Origin: Burkholderiaceae bacterium | Lineage (GTDB): Bacteria; Pseudomonadota; Gammaproteobacteria; Burkholderiales; Burkholderiaceae_E | Direction: 5' to 3' | Length of the DNA stretch: 64,000 nt | NCBI GenBank assembly: GCA_024235875.1 | Contig: JACKLP010000002.1 | Coordinates: 62,001-126,000 of the forward strand | Part shown: positions 8,854 to 17,349 of the stretch, one piece after another | How positions within the stretch are numbered: position 1 is the first letter of the stretch | Layout: every line of letters begins with the position of its first letter | Notes under the pieces: generated by a model | What the model saw: the letters and a program-made list of their open reading frames with translations, nothing else | Databases searched by the model: none | What the model was told of the DNA's origin: nothing | Translations under genes and position numbers: made by a program

Positions 8854-8934
8854 CGTACAGGTCCTGTCGCGGTGTCGTGTGTCGGCTTCACGCGTGCCGG
8901 CTTCTCGAGTGTCGGTTCCCATGCCGCGATTCGC

Positions 8935-10509
8935 TCATGCGACCCCGCGGCCCTGTCCCTGCCAGTACTTCGCGCGCAGGGCCTTCTTGTCGGGCTTGCC
9001 AAGGCCGGTGACGGGCAGGGCATCGGCGAACTCGACCGACTTCGGCGCCTGCACCGGCCCCTTGGCTTCGCGCACCAGCGCGATCAGCTCTTCGGCGGCG
9101 ACCGCGCAACCCGCGCGCAGGACGACGATGGCCTTCACGGCCTCGCCCCACTTGGGATCCGGCACGCCGATCACGCCGGCCGCGGCCACGGCCGGATGCG
9201 TGGTGAGCACGTCCTCGACTTCACGCGGGAACACATTGAAGCCGCCACTGATGATCATGTCCTTGGAGCGATCGACGATGTAGATGAAGCCGTCGGCGTC
9301 CTGGCGGGCGAGATCCCCGGTGTAGAGCCAGCCATGGCGCATCGCGCGGGCGGTTTCCTCGGGCTTGTTCCAATAGCCCTGCATCACCAGCGGCCCGCGA
9401 ACGCAGATTTCGCCCACTTCGCCCGGCGCGACTTCCCGGCCATCGTCGTCGAGCAATGCGACCTGGCTGTTGGCGATCGGGCGTCCGCAAGAGGCGAGCC
9501 GCTCGGGATGGTTCTGCGGATCGTGGTCGATGATGCGCAAGACGGTGACCGTGTTCGGTGCCTCGGATTGTGCATAGAGCTGCATGAAGACGGGACCGAA
9601 GACGCGCATGCCCTCGGCCAGGCGCGACGGCGACATCGGCGAGGCGCCGTAGATCATCAGCTTCAGGCTGGAGAAGTCGGCGACATGGATCGACGGATGG
9701 TCGAGCAGCACGTAGAGCATCGTCGGCACGATGAAGGTGCTCGTGATGCGATGACGCTCGACCAGATCGAAGAATCGCTGGGGCTCGAAGCCCTTGGCCA
9801 TCACGAAGCTGCCTGAACGAAGCAGCACCGCCAGGATCATGGCGCCGGCCGCATGGGTGATCGGCGTCATCGCCAGGTGGCGCACTTCGGTCGGCCAGTC
9901 CCATTCGGCGAGCTCCGCCATCACCATCGCCACCTGCACCCGCTGGGTGTGGATCACACCCTTCGGTCGCCCGGTGGTCCCGCCGGTATAGATCAGGACG
10001 CAGATATCGTCCTCGTCGGCCTCGACCACGAGTGGCCGGGGCTCGAACGCGGCGCCGGCCGCGATGATGTCCTCGCCCAGCGTCGACGGCTCGAAGCCAT
10101 AGAGTGTCTTCAGGCCCGGTAGCCGGGCCTGGAGCGCGCGCGCCCGTTCCCCGAAGGCGGGCACGTCCACGAACAGGGTCTCGACCCCGGAGTCCTCGAG
10201 CAGATAGGCATGGTCGTCCTCGGAGGCCATCGGATGCATCCAGGTGACCCGCATGCCCGTCACGTAGGCCGCGGCGGTCACCAGGAAGGCCTCGGGGCGG
10301 TTCGACGAGATCGTCGCGATCGCGTCGCCGCGCTTCAGGCCACGCGCCTTGATCGCCTGGATGAAGCGACTGAGCATGGCGCCGAACTCGCGATAGCTGA
10401 TCTGGCGCTCGTCCAGGACGAAGGCGACGCGATCGCCGCCGCGCTGGACCGCCCGCACGACCAGCTCGCCCATGCTGCATCCCTGGTGATACGCATCCGG
10501 ACCGGTCAT
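8935..10509 (-). CDS. AMP-dependent acyl-CoA synthetase/ligase
   Basis: This is a 524-residue adenylate-forming enzyme that would activate a carboxylic acid to its CoA thioester. The P-loop-like motif is LIYTGGTTGRPKGVIHT. Further core motifs are the YAQSEAP region, LYTGDLARQDADGFIYIVDR, and the hinge KDMIISGGFNVFPREVED. The catalytic Lys sits near the C-terminus in LPVTGLGKPDKKALR. The length suits medium- or long-chain or aryl acid ligases; the substrate is not readable. It is the first gene of a two-gene minus-strand unit with the ThDP enzyme, 81 bp before that start. It is divergent from the metallophosphoesterase with about 170 bp between. Confidence 0.9.
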   Translation of the reverse strand: MTGPDAYHQGCSMGELVVRAVQRGGDRVAFVLDERQISYREFGAMLSRFIQAIKARGLKRGDAIATISSNRPEAFLVTAAAYVTGMRVTWMHPMASEDDHAYLLEDSGVETLFVDVPAFGERARALQARLPGLKTLYGFEPSTLGEDIIAAGAAFEPRPLVVEADEDDICVLIYTGGTTGRPKGVIHTQRVQVAMVMAELAEWDWPTEVRHLAMTPITHAAGAMILAVLLRSGSFVMAKGFEPQRFFDLVERHRITSTFIVPTMLYVLLDHPSIHVADFSSLKLMIYGASPMSPSRLAEGMRVFGPVFMQLYAQSEAPNTVTVLRIIDHDPQNHPERLASCGRPIANSQVALLDDDGREVAPGEVGEICVRGPLVMQGYWNKPEETARAMRHGWLYTGDLARQDADGFIYIVDRSKDMIISGGFNVFPREVEDVLTTHPAVAAAGVIGVPDPKWGEAVKAIVVLRAGCAVAAEELIALVREAKGPVQAPKSVEFADALPVTGLGKPDKKALRAKYWQGQGRGVA

Positions 10510-10678
10510 CGTCTTCTCCCGTAAGTCATATATCCATTCTGCCTGCGGCCGGGTCGGATTCGACCCGGGTCACGGTACTCGAATCGACGTCCGGCCGACA
10601 ATGGGTGCCGTTTTCGGGCGCGCGCCATGGGCAAGTCGCGATAGCATGAGCAGAGCAAGACCGGAGACGAAGCGACCC

Positions 10679-12712
10679 ATGAAGCGAGCGCTGTTCACTT
10701 TCGCCGTGGTGGCCGACACCCATGTCAACGAGGCCGAGACCTCGACCACCTCGCCCTACGAGACCAACCGCTGGAACAATCCTCGCGCGCGCCATGTGTT
10801 TCGCGAGATCGCGGCCATGGATCCGGCGCCGGACTTCGTGATCCACCTGGGCGATATCGTTCATCCGGTGCCGTCGCTACCCGAGTTCGATGTCGCGGTG
10901 GCGCACTTCCGTGACATGACGGCCGACATGCCGATGCCAGTCCATCTGTTGCCCGGCAATCATGACGTGGGCGACAAGCGCATCGACTGGATGCCGGCCG
11001 ACCAGGTATGCGACGACTACCTGCTGAAGTACCGCGCCGCCTTCGGTGACGATTTCCACGCCTTCGAGGCGCAGGGCGTGCGCTTCGTGATGATCAACTC
11101 GCTGCTGCTCAATTCCGGCCTGGCCGACGAGCAGCGGCAGCGCGAATGGCTCGAGGCGCAGATCGACACCGCTGCCGGGCGACGCGTGTTCCTGTTCATG
11201 CACTATCCGCCCTACGTCCATAAGCGCGACGAGCGCGGCAGCTACGACAATGTCGACGAACCGGCGCGCAGCTGGCTGCTCGGCCAGATCGAGCGCCCCG
11301 GCGTCGAGGCCGTGTTCGCCGGTCATGTGCACAACTTCTGGTACGACCGCGTCGGCACGGCCGAGTTCTACATGCTGCCGTCGACCGCCTTCCTGCGCCA
11401 TGACTACACCGAGTTCTACCGCGTGGCGCCGGCGACGGAGTTCGGACGCGGTGACGCGGCGAAGTTCGGCTACTTCCTGGTCGACGTCCACGAGGATGGC
11501 CACGTCGCGCACCCGATCCGGACCATGGGCGCGATGCAGGTCGTGGGCGAAGACGGCCCGAGTGATCCGTTGCGTCCGAGCCGCCTGCTCGCCCACCCCA
11601 AGACCGCGCGCTTCGAGCGCGTGGGCGTGGAGCTTCGACATCCATGGGCGGAGACCCAGCAGATCACGGCCACCGGCGGCGTCCAGGAATTCGGCCGCAA
11701 GTGGGCGCGCAACGACTATCCATTGCTAGCGCTCTGGGAGATGGGCGCGCGCCTGGCCAAGACCACCGACCAGGACCTGCTAGACGACGCCACCCGCGAG
11801 CGCATGAACCAGGCGGCGGCGGGTGGCTTGCGCTTCGTCGTCACGTCGCTGGGGGCCCCGTTACCGGCGCTGCATGGGTATGCGCGCGCGGCCGGCGTGC
11901 GCGCCTTCGAAGCCAACCTGACCCTGGCCGGCTTCGAGCGCGCACGCGATGCCTTGCGGACCGCGCGCGAGCGCAGCGGCGCGAAGATCCTGTTCTCGAA
12001 GCTGCTTTCCTACGACCCCTCGCAGTTCGACGGCACGCATTTCGCTCACGTGATCAAGGCCGGATTCACGCTCGATGAGCTGCAGGCCCACGTGGGCCTG
12101 ATCCGCGAGGCCTGCGCGGCGAAAGTGATCGACGGGGTGAGCGTCCGGCTCGAAGACGGCGCCTCTTTGCTCGAGGCGGCACGCCGACTCGAGACCTTTC
12201 TGGGCAGTGTTCCGTGCGAGTTGCTGGTGTCGATCAAGCTCGCCGGCCAGAACGCCGCGCGCGTACGCGATGACGACGCGCGCACGGCCGCGTTGGCGGC
12301 GCAGGCGATGGTGCTCTCGCGTGCGGGCGAACGGGTGCAATGGGTCTTCGACACGTTCATGGACGTCGACCGCGGCTACTATCCGCGCCACGCCTTCATC
12401 GACCGTCGCTTCGACCCAAGACCGGCGGCGCATGTCTTCACGGCGCTCAACGCCTGCTTTCCAGACGAGGATCGCTTCGTGTTGGGCGAGGCGGTCGATG
12501 CCGGCGAGTCGGCGTGCGGGGCGATCGAGTTCACCGCCGGGCCTGGCCGGTTCGCGCTGATCTGGGGCAATGGCGAAGCGCTCGAGGCCTGGCTGCTCGA
12601 GTTCGCGCCCGACGCGATGGTCCGTGACCTGTGCACCCACGAGGCCGGGCGTTCGAGCCGCTGGCGCCAGCTGCGCGGCAGCGGTCCCGCGGTCCTATTG
12701 GTATCCCACTGA
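10679..12712 (+). CDS. Metallophosphoesterase with a long uncharacterised C-terminal domain
   Basis: This is a 677-residue cytoplasmic-looking protein with no signal peptide. Residues ~1-290 are a calcineurin-like phosphoesterase with all metal-binding blocks: VVADTHVNE, HLGDIVH, LPGNHDVGD and FAGHVHNFWYD. Residues ~360-677 form a second domain I cannot assign. It has alternating beta/alpha character (FVVTSLGAPL, KILFSKLLSY, CELLVSIKLAG, WVFDTFMDVDRGYYPRH) suggestive of a TIM-like barrel. ATG 10679 is chosen because homology starts at once (MKRALFTFAVV) and a GGAG lies 12 bp upstream. In-frame ATGs at 10646 and 10601 lack a ribosome site. The substrate is unknown; nucleotide, phospholipid or nucleoside phosphodiesters are all possible. 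Confidence 0.85.
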   Translation: MKRALFTFAVVADTHVNEAETSTTSPYETNRWNNPRARHVFREIAAMDPAPDFVIHLGDIVHPVPSLPEFDVAVAHFRDMTADMPMPVHLLPGNHDVGDKRIDWMPADQVCDDYLLKYRAAFGDDFHAFEAQGVRFVMINSLLLNSGLADEQRQREWLEAQIDTAAGRRVFLFMHYPPYVHKRDERGSYDNVDEPARSWLLGQIERPGVEAVFAGHVHNFWYDRVGTAEFYMLPSTAFLRHDYTEFYRVAPATEFGRGDAAKFGYFLVDVHEDGHVAHPIRTMGAMQVVGEDGPSDPLRPSRLLAHPKTARFERVGVELRHPWAETQQITATGGVQEFGRKWARNDYPLLALWEMGARLAKTTDQDLLDDATRERMNQAAAGGLRFVVTSLGAPLPALHGYARAAGVRAFEANLTLAGFERARDALRTARERSGAKILFSKLLSYDPSQFDGTHFAHVIKAGFTLDELQAHVGLIREACAAKVIDGVSVRLEDGASLLEAARRLETFLGSVPCELLVSIKLAGQNAARVRDDDARTAALAAQAMVLSRAGERVQWVFDTFMDVDRGYYPRHAFIDRRFDPRPAAHVFTALNACFPDEDRFVLGEAVDAGESACGAIEFTAGPGRFALIWGNGEALEAWLLEFAPDAMVRDLCTHEAGRSSRWRQLRGSGPAVLLVSH

Positions 12713-12788
12713 GCGCCGGCCCCATCCGTCGCCGGATCGGGCGACCGGCCGCGCGGGCCATCTTGCCAATTCGTTCGAGGAGGAATCC

Positions 12789-13565
12789 ATGCAATTGACC
12801 CTGAACGGGCGCACCGCGCTCATCACCGGCGGCAGCCTGGGCCTGGGCCTGGCCATGGCGCACCGTTTCGCCGAGGCGGGCGCCAATCTCGCGCTGGTTG
12901 CACGCCGCGAGTCGGTGCTCGCCGACGCGGCGCGTGCGATATCGGAGATGGCGCCCGTGAAGGTGGTGCCGATCGCGGCCGACGTGTCCACGCGCGAGGG
13001 CTGTGAGCGAGCGTTCGAGTCGGCCGTCGAGGCGCTGGGCAAGGTCGACGTGCTGGTGAACAACGCCGGGGCGTCGGCCACCGGCGCGTTCGAGTCGATC
13101 ACCGACGAGCAGTGGCAGGCCGATTTCGAGTTGAAGCTGTTTGCCGCGGTCAGGCTGGCACGGCTTGCCTTCCCCGGCATGAAGCAACGCCACTGGGGGC
13201 GCATCATCAATGTGCTGAACACCGGCGCCAAGGCGCCGATGCCCAACGGTGCCCCGACCGTCGTGAGTCGTGCGGCCGGCCTGTCGCTGACCAAGGTGCT
13301 CGCCAACGAGGGCGCGCCGCACAACGTCTTGTGCAATGCCTTGCTGGTCGGGCGCATCGCCAGCGACCAGTGGGTGCGCAAGGCCGAGCAAAGCGGCCAG
13401 CCGCTCGCCGCGGTGCATGCGGCGCTGGCGGCCGGGGTCCCGATGGGCCGCATCGGCAGCGCCGAAGAGTTCGCCAACGCCGCCTGCTTCCTGGCCTCGG
13501 ACCAGGGCAGCTATGTCACCGGCACGGCGATCAACGTCGACGGCGGGCTGTGCCCGGTGGTTTGA
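12789..13565 (+). CDS. SDR-family oxidoreductase lacking the catalytic Tyr and Lys
   Basis: This is a 258-residue Rossmann-fold protein with the NAD(P) glycine motif GGSLGLGLAM, DVSTREG and VLVNNAGAS. A perfect AGGAGGA just before ATG 12789 fixes the start. The catalytic YxxxK is replaced: the equivalent stretch reads PTVVSRAAG, with Thr157 for Tyr and Arg161 for Lys. The preceding active-site region is NTGAKAPMP without the usual serine. The C-terminal substrate loop and NVDGGL end are normal. Some natural SDR subgroups share this SRAAG form, so this is probably a lineage trait rather than decay. It follows the phosphoesterase on the same strand by 76 bp. The reaction is unknown. Confidence 0.85.
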   Translation: MQLTLNGRTALITGGSLGLGLAMAHRFAEAGANLALVARRESVLADAARAISEMAPVKVVPIAADVSTREGCERAFESAVEALGKVDVLVNNAGASATGAFESITDEQWQADFELKLFAAVRLARLAFPGMKQRHWGRIINVLNTGAKAPMPNGAPTVVSRAAGLSLTKVLANEGAPHNVLCNALLVGRIASDQWVRKAEQSGQPLAAVHAALAAGVPMGRIGSAEEFANAACFLASDQGSYVTGTAINVDGGLCPVV

Positions 13566-13582
13566 GCCAAGGCTAGCAGGGC

Positions 13583-13620
13583 GCTAGGCACATTTGCCTA
13601 GCCGGCTGCTAGGCACTTTT
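13583..13620 (+). terminator. Overlapping hairpins with T-run after the SDR gene
   Basis: GCTAGGCA (13583-13590) pairs with TGCCTAGC (13595-13602) around CATT. The same right arm, read as GCCTAGC (13596-13602), can instead pair with GCTAGGC (13608-13614), which is followed by ACTTTT. The two hairpins exclude each other. The second looks like a rho-independent terminator. It lies 17 bp after the SDR stop and about 100 bp before the lipoprotein start. Confidence 0.6.
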
Positions 13621-13718
13621 CGCGATGGTGTCCGCCCTCTCCCGCCCATAGCTTGATCGTGACCGGTAACGGTTTCGAATCGTTGCCGAATGCGATGCAA
13701 TGACAGGGAGGCAATGCC

Positions 13719-15608
13719 ATGGGCGCATTGAAGTGGCGCGTAGTCGCGTCGGGCATCATCCTGGTATCGATGCTGGCCGCTTGCGGTGGGGGAGGCGGCG
13801 ACAGCTCGGGCAGTGGCGATACGACGCCGACCGGTGATACCGGCGGAAGCGGTACGCCAACTACGAAGGAGCTCGACGTTTCCGGGCAGGTCGACCTACC
13901 CGGATTCGCCGAAACCGGCGCCCGGTGGCTGAAGATCAGCGATCCGAACAGCGAGCAGCCCTTGTACGAAGGACCGACCGCCGCCAACGGCAGCTACTCG
14001 GCCACGATTACCGCACCGGTCGATCTCGATCGACTGGTCATCGAGGCGGTTGCCCCGCAGAATCCCGGTGCCTATGGCATGGCCGTGGTTTCGCTCGGCG
14101 CCACGGCCGGGGCGAATGGGCTCAAGCGCGCGCAGACCGCGACACGAACCGCGGCGCGAACCGCCACCAAGGGCAGTCCGGTCCAGGCGAACATCGACGC
14201 ACAATCCACCGCCCGGGGTTTGGCGCTGACTGCCGCCGGACGACTCAGAGAGGGCTCGTTGGCGTTCGATACCAGCGAGCAGACGCGGGTGGACGGCATC
14301 GCCACGGCCCTGGCGAGCGACGGCGTGCAGAGTTGTCCCGCCCAAGCCGTCGCCGGAGGGCCCAAGCCGAGAAGCTACGACGGATACCTGTCGCAGTTCG
14401 TGAGCTGGGCCACCCCGATGCGGCGTGCCGAATACGACGACACGCTGCGCAACGACGGGCTGCGTGCCGCGCAGCAGATCGCGACCGTCAAGATCCTGCC
14501 CGGCAATCGCTTCGGGCGCGGGTTCGGCTGGGCCAACGGCGGCGTCAAGATGCTGCGCTGGATGATGCACTACCGGATCCCGGCGCTCACGACCGACGGC
14601 TACGCCACGGTCGAGAACTACCAGTTGCCCTACGAAGACCTCGTCAAGGCCGTCGACCTGATCCTGAGCGCGGAGCGCGGCAACTGCCGCGAGAACGCGC
14701 TGTTCGGGGCATACCTCGCCAGCCGGATCTCGAACTTCAAGCAGGTCGCGGCGATCGCGGTCTACCAGGAGCGGTCCGTATACGACTATAGCCACGCGTT
14801 GACGCTGGCGTGCCGCAAGGACACCGAGACCTTCGACATCTACAACTGGAACTTCTCGAACATCACCGCGTCGAGCGACACCCGGAACAACGCGCTGCTC
14901 GCCGCCGACTGCACCATCATCGACTCCTGGGGCGGCGAGACGATTCCGTTGGCCGAGTTCCTCGACAAGAACGTGGGTCGCAGCGTGAAGGAAGTCATGC
15001 GCATCGTGCTGCCACCCGACAGCGAGAGGATCACGCTCCCCGATTCGCTGCTGAACGCGCCGGCGCCGGCGCTCAAGGTCGCCGCGCTCGGCAAGCCGGC
15101 GCTCGAGGCCGCCGCGCTCGGCAAGGACGAGACTCCTCGTGGCGAGTGCTACTTCGGTTCGACCCCCGACGCCTGCTCGTCCTTCACGGTCGCGGGTGGG
15201 GAGCGCTGCGGTGACGAGGTCGACAACGATGGCGACGGCGAGGTCGACGAGGGGTGCCCGGCAGCGACGCCGCCCACGGACTACGTGGTCTGGTACATGG
15301 ACAACGTTGCCTGCTGGAGCGCGCCGCGTGTCTACGCGACCAACCGCGCCGGATTCGACCAGACTCAGCGCACCTGCGACATTCCCGGTGGCGGCATCGA
15401 CTGCAACATCGATGTCGAGAAGGTCGCGCTGCGCGATGGCTTCGCGACGCTGGCAGAGGCGCAATCCTGGTTCTGCGGACAGGTCAAAACCAACTGGTAC
15501 CACTACTGGTGCAACAGCCGCGGCGCCCGGGTCGAGGTCGGCGGTGGGCAACTGTATACGCTGGCGATGCCGTGTGACCTGAGCCAGGTGCCCTACGAGT
15601 ACCCATGA
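13719..15608 (+). CDS. Large lipoprotein with possible Cys-His-Asp (transglutaminase/papain-like) domain and MopE-like motif
   Basis: This is a 629-residue secreted lipoprotein. The signal peptide ends in the lipobox LAAC, followed by a Gly/Ser/Thr-rich tether; AGGGAGG precedes ATG 13719. Residues ~50-115 resemble a beta-sandwich carboxypeptidase-regulatory-like module. Residues 320-405 show Cys323 in RGNCRENALFGAYLASR, His359 in YSHALTLAC, and Asp402 in IIDSWGG. That spacing resembles transglutaminase-like thiol enzymes (inference). At 497-513 is CGDEVDNDGDGEVDEGC, the Asp/Asn-rich Cys-bounded motif of MopE-type metal-binding repeats. The C-terminal ~110 residues contain several Cys and Trp. 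Not recognised as a named family. It stands alone between a hairpin terminator and the copper oxidase. Confidence 0.8.
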   Translation: MGALKWRVVASGIILVSMLAACGGGGGDSSGSGDTTPTGDTGGSGTPTTKELDVSGQVDLPGFAETGARWLKISDPNSEQPLYEGPTAANGSYSATITAPVDLDRLVIEAVAPQNPGAYGMAVVSLGATAGANGLKRAQTATRTAARTATKGSPVQANIDAQSTARGLALTAAGRLREGSLAFDTSEQTRVDGIATALASDGVQSCPAQAVAGGPKPRSYDGYLSQFVSWATPMRRAEYDDTLRNDGLRAAQQIATVKILPGNRFGRGFGWANGGVKMLRWMMHYRIPALTTDGYATVENYQLPYEDLVKAVDLILSAERGNCRENALFGAYLASRISNFKQVAAIAVYQERSVYDYSHALTLACRKDTETFDIYNWNFSNITASSDTRNNALLAADCTIIDSWGGETIPLAEFLDKNVGRSVKEVMRIVLPPDSERITLPDSLLNAPAPALKVAALGKPALEAAALGKDETPRGECYFGSTPDACSSFTVAGGERCGDEVDNDGDGEVDEGCPAATPPTDYVVWYMDNVACWSAPRVYATNRAGFDQTQRTCDIPGGGIDCNIDVEKVALRDGFATLAEAQSWFCGQVKTNWYHYWCNSRGARVEVGGGQLYTLAMPCDLSQVPYEYP

Positions 15609-15694
15609 CGCGGTGATGAGCGAAGGGTGTCGGGCGGCCGGGGGGCTGGTATGCTCGACACGGTTCGAACGGCACACGGCATTCGGGAGGTCGC

Positions 15695-17185
15695 ATGGAT
15701 GTCGCTCGTAGAACGCTGCTTCGCGGAAGTGGCGCCGCGCTGGCAGCGCCCGCTCTATTGCGTCGGGCCGTGGCCGCACAAGCCGGCGCCCCGCTGCCGA
15801 TACCCCCGGTCGTCGATGCCGACGGCACGGGCGGCACACTGCTTGAAGCCATCGGTGGCGAACACGAGTTCCTCGCCGGTTCGCGCACTCGGGTGGTGGG
15901 ATTCAATCAGCCGTTTCTCGGGCCGGTTCTGCGCATGCGCCGCGGGCATAGTGCGCGCCTGCAGGTTCGAAACCGCTTGCGCGAGCCGATCACTGTCCAC
16001 TGGCACGGGTTGCACGTACCCGGTGAGGTGGACGGCGGGCCTCACAGCGTGATCGAACCCGGTGCCAGCTGGACGCCCACACTCGAGATCGACCAGCCTG
16101 GCGGGACCTACTGGTACCACTCGCACATGCATCGGCGCACGGCCGAGCATGTCTACTGGGGCCTGGCCGGCATGCTGATCGTCGACGACCCGGCGCAAAG
16201 CGGGCTGCCGTCGCGCTACGGTGTCGACGACCTACCGCTCGTGATCCAGGACCGCGCTTTCGATGCGCGGGGCGATCTGGCGTATTCCAAGCGTGGCCCG
16301 TCGTTGATGACCGGCTTTCGCGGCGACCGGATCCTGGTCAACGGCGCGATCGAGCCGGTCGCGACGGTCCCGCCCGGATGGGTGCGCCTGCGCCTGCTCA
16401 ACGGATCGAACGCGCGTATCTACACGCTGTTTTTCGACGATGAGCGCGAGTTCCACCAGATCGGCACCGATGGCGGCCTGCTGCCGCGCCCGGTCTCGCG
16501 GCGGCGCCTCGTGCTCGCGCCGGGCGAGCGCGCCGAGTGGCTGGTCGACTTCAGCGATCGGGGACCGACGCGGCTGCTTTCGCTGCCCGATCGCAATTTG
16601 CCCATGGGCGGGATGATGGGGGGCATGTCGGGCGCCGAACCCCCGAGCGTGAACGGCGATGGCGCCTTCGGCGTGATGCAGTTTCGGGTCGACGGCCAGG
16701 CGAGCGCCACGATCACCGCGTTGCCTGCGTCGATCGCGGGCGCGGCGCCGCTGCCCGACTTCGGCGAGCCGGTTCGCCGTCGCCGATTCGAATTGGACAT
16801 CCACGGCGCGATGATGGGGGGCATGGGGCGCGGCATGATGGGCGGCGGTGCCGGGGGTGGCATGACGATCAACGGCCGCTCGATGGACATGGGTCATATC
16901 AATGAACGTGTGCCGCTCGGCCAGACCGAGTTGTGGGAGGTGCGCTCGGCCATGATGGCGCATCCGTTCCATGTTCACGCGACCTCTTTCCAAGTGATTC
17001 GAACGAGCGCGGGGCCGGTCGACTTCGCCGAAGCCGGTCTCAAGGACACCGTGCTCGTCGACGACCGGGTCGAACTGCTGGTCAGGTTCCGACACCGCGC
17101 CGACGAGCGCCGCCCGTTCATGTATCACTGCCACATTCTCGAGCACGAGGACGCGGGCATGATGGGACAGTTCACGGTGGGATGA
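15695..17185 (+). CDS. Multicopper oxidase, CueO/FtsP-like, Tat-exported
   Basis: This is a 496-residue periplasmic oxidase that couples one-electron oxidation (cuprous ion, phenols or metals in related enzymes) to reduction of oxygen to water. The N-terminus is a twin-arginine signal (RRTLLRGSGAALAAPALL). The four copper-binding blocks are present: HWHGLH, WYHSHMH, HPFHVHAT and MYHCHILEHEDAGMM. The final HCHxxxH plus Met supplies the type 1 site. Two methionine-rich inserts (MGGMMGGMSG and a stretch near 370 with repeated MMGG) recall the copper-sensing Met-rich segment of CueO. GGGAGG stands upstream of ATG 15695. An RND pump starts 164 bp downstream. A role in copper detoxification is likely but not proven. 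Confidence 0.9.
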   Translation: MDVARRTLLRGSGAALAAPALLRRAVAAQAGAPLPIPPVVDADGTGGTLLEAIGGEHEFLAGSRTRVVGFNQPFLGPVLRMRRGHSARLQVRNRLREPITVHWHGLHVPGEVDGGPHSVIEPGASWTPTLEIDQPGGTYWYHSHMHRRTAEHVYWGLAGMLIVDDPAQSGLPSRYGVDDLPLVIQDRAFDARGDLAYSKRGPSLMTGFRGDRILVNGAIEPVATVPPGWVRLRLLNGSNARIYTLFFDDEREFHQIGTDGGLLPRPVSRRRLVLAPGERAEWLVDFSDRGPTRLLSLPDRNLPMGGMMGGMSGAEPPSVNGDGAFGVMQFRVDGQASATITALPASIAGAAPLPDFGEPVRRRRFELDIHGAMMGGMGRGMMGGGAGGGMTINGRSMDMGHINERVPLGQTELWEVRSAMMAHPFHVHATSFQVIRTSAGPVDFAEAGLKDTVLVDDRVELLVRFRHRADERRPFMYHCHILEHEDAGMMGQFTVG

Positions 17186-17349
17186 GCGCCGCGCGTGCGA
17201 GAACGTCGGCCGAGTGCCCGCCGCGATGACGTCGCGCCCGGACCCGTCCGCCACCGGCGGCTGCCGGCCTTTCGTGATTGAATCCCAGGGAATCCGCGCC
17301 GAACCGCGTATGGTTCGGGCTCCTGGTCGTGCCTGCCGGAATCCTCACG

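Noticed and set aside
8071..9816. A 581-codon plus-strand frame opposite the ThDP enzyme and acyl-CoA ligase
   Set aside because: Shadow frame spanning two real genes on the other strand.
13896..15839. A 647-codon minus-strand frame opposite the lipoprotein
   Set aside because: Composition is Arg/Val/Asp-rich without motifs; the plus-strand lipoprotein has a signal, lipobox and ribosome site.
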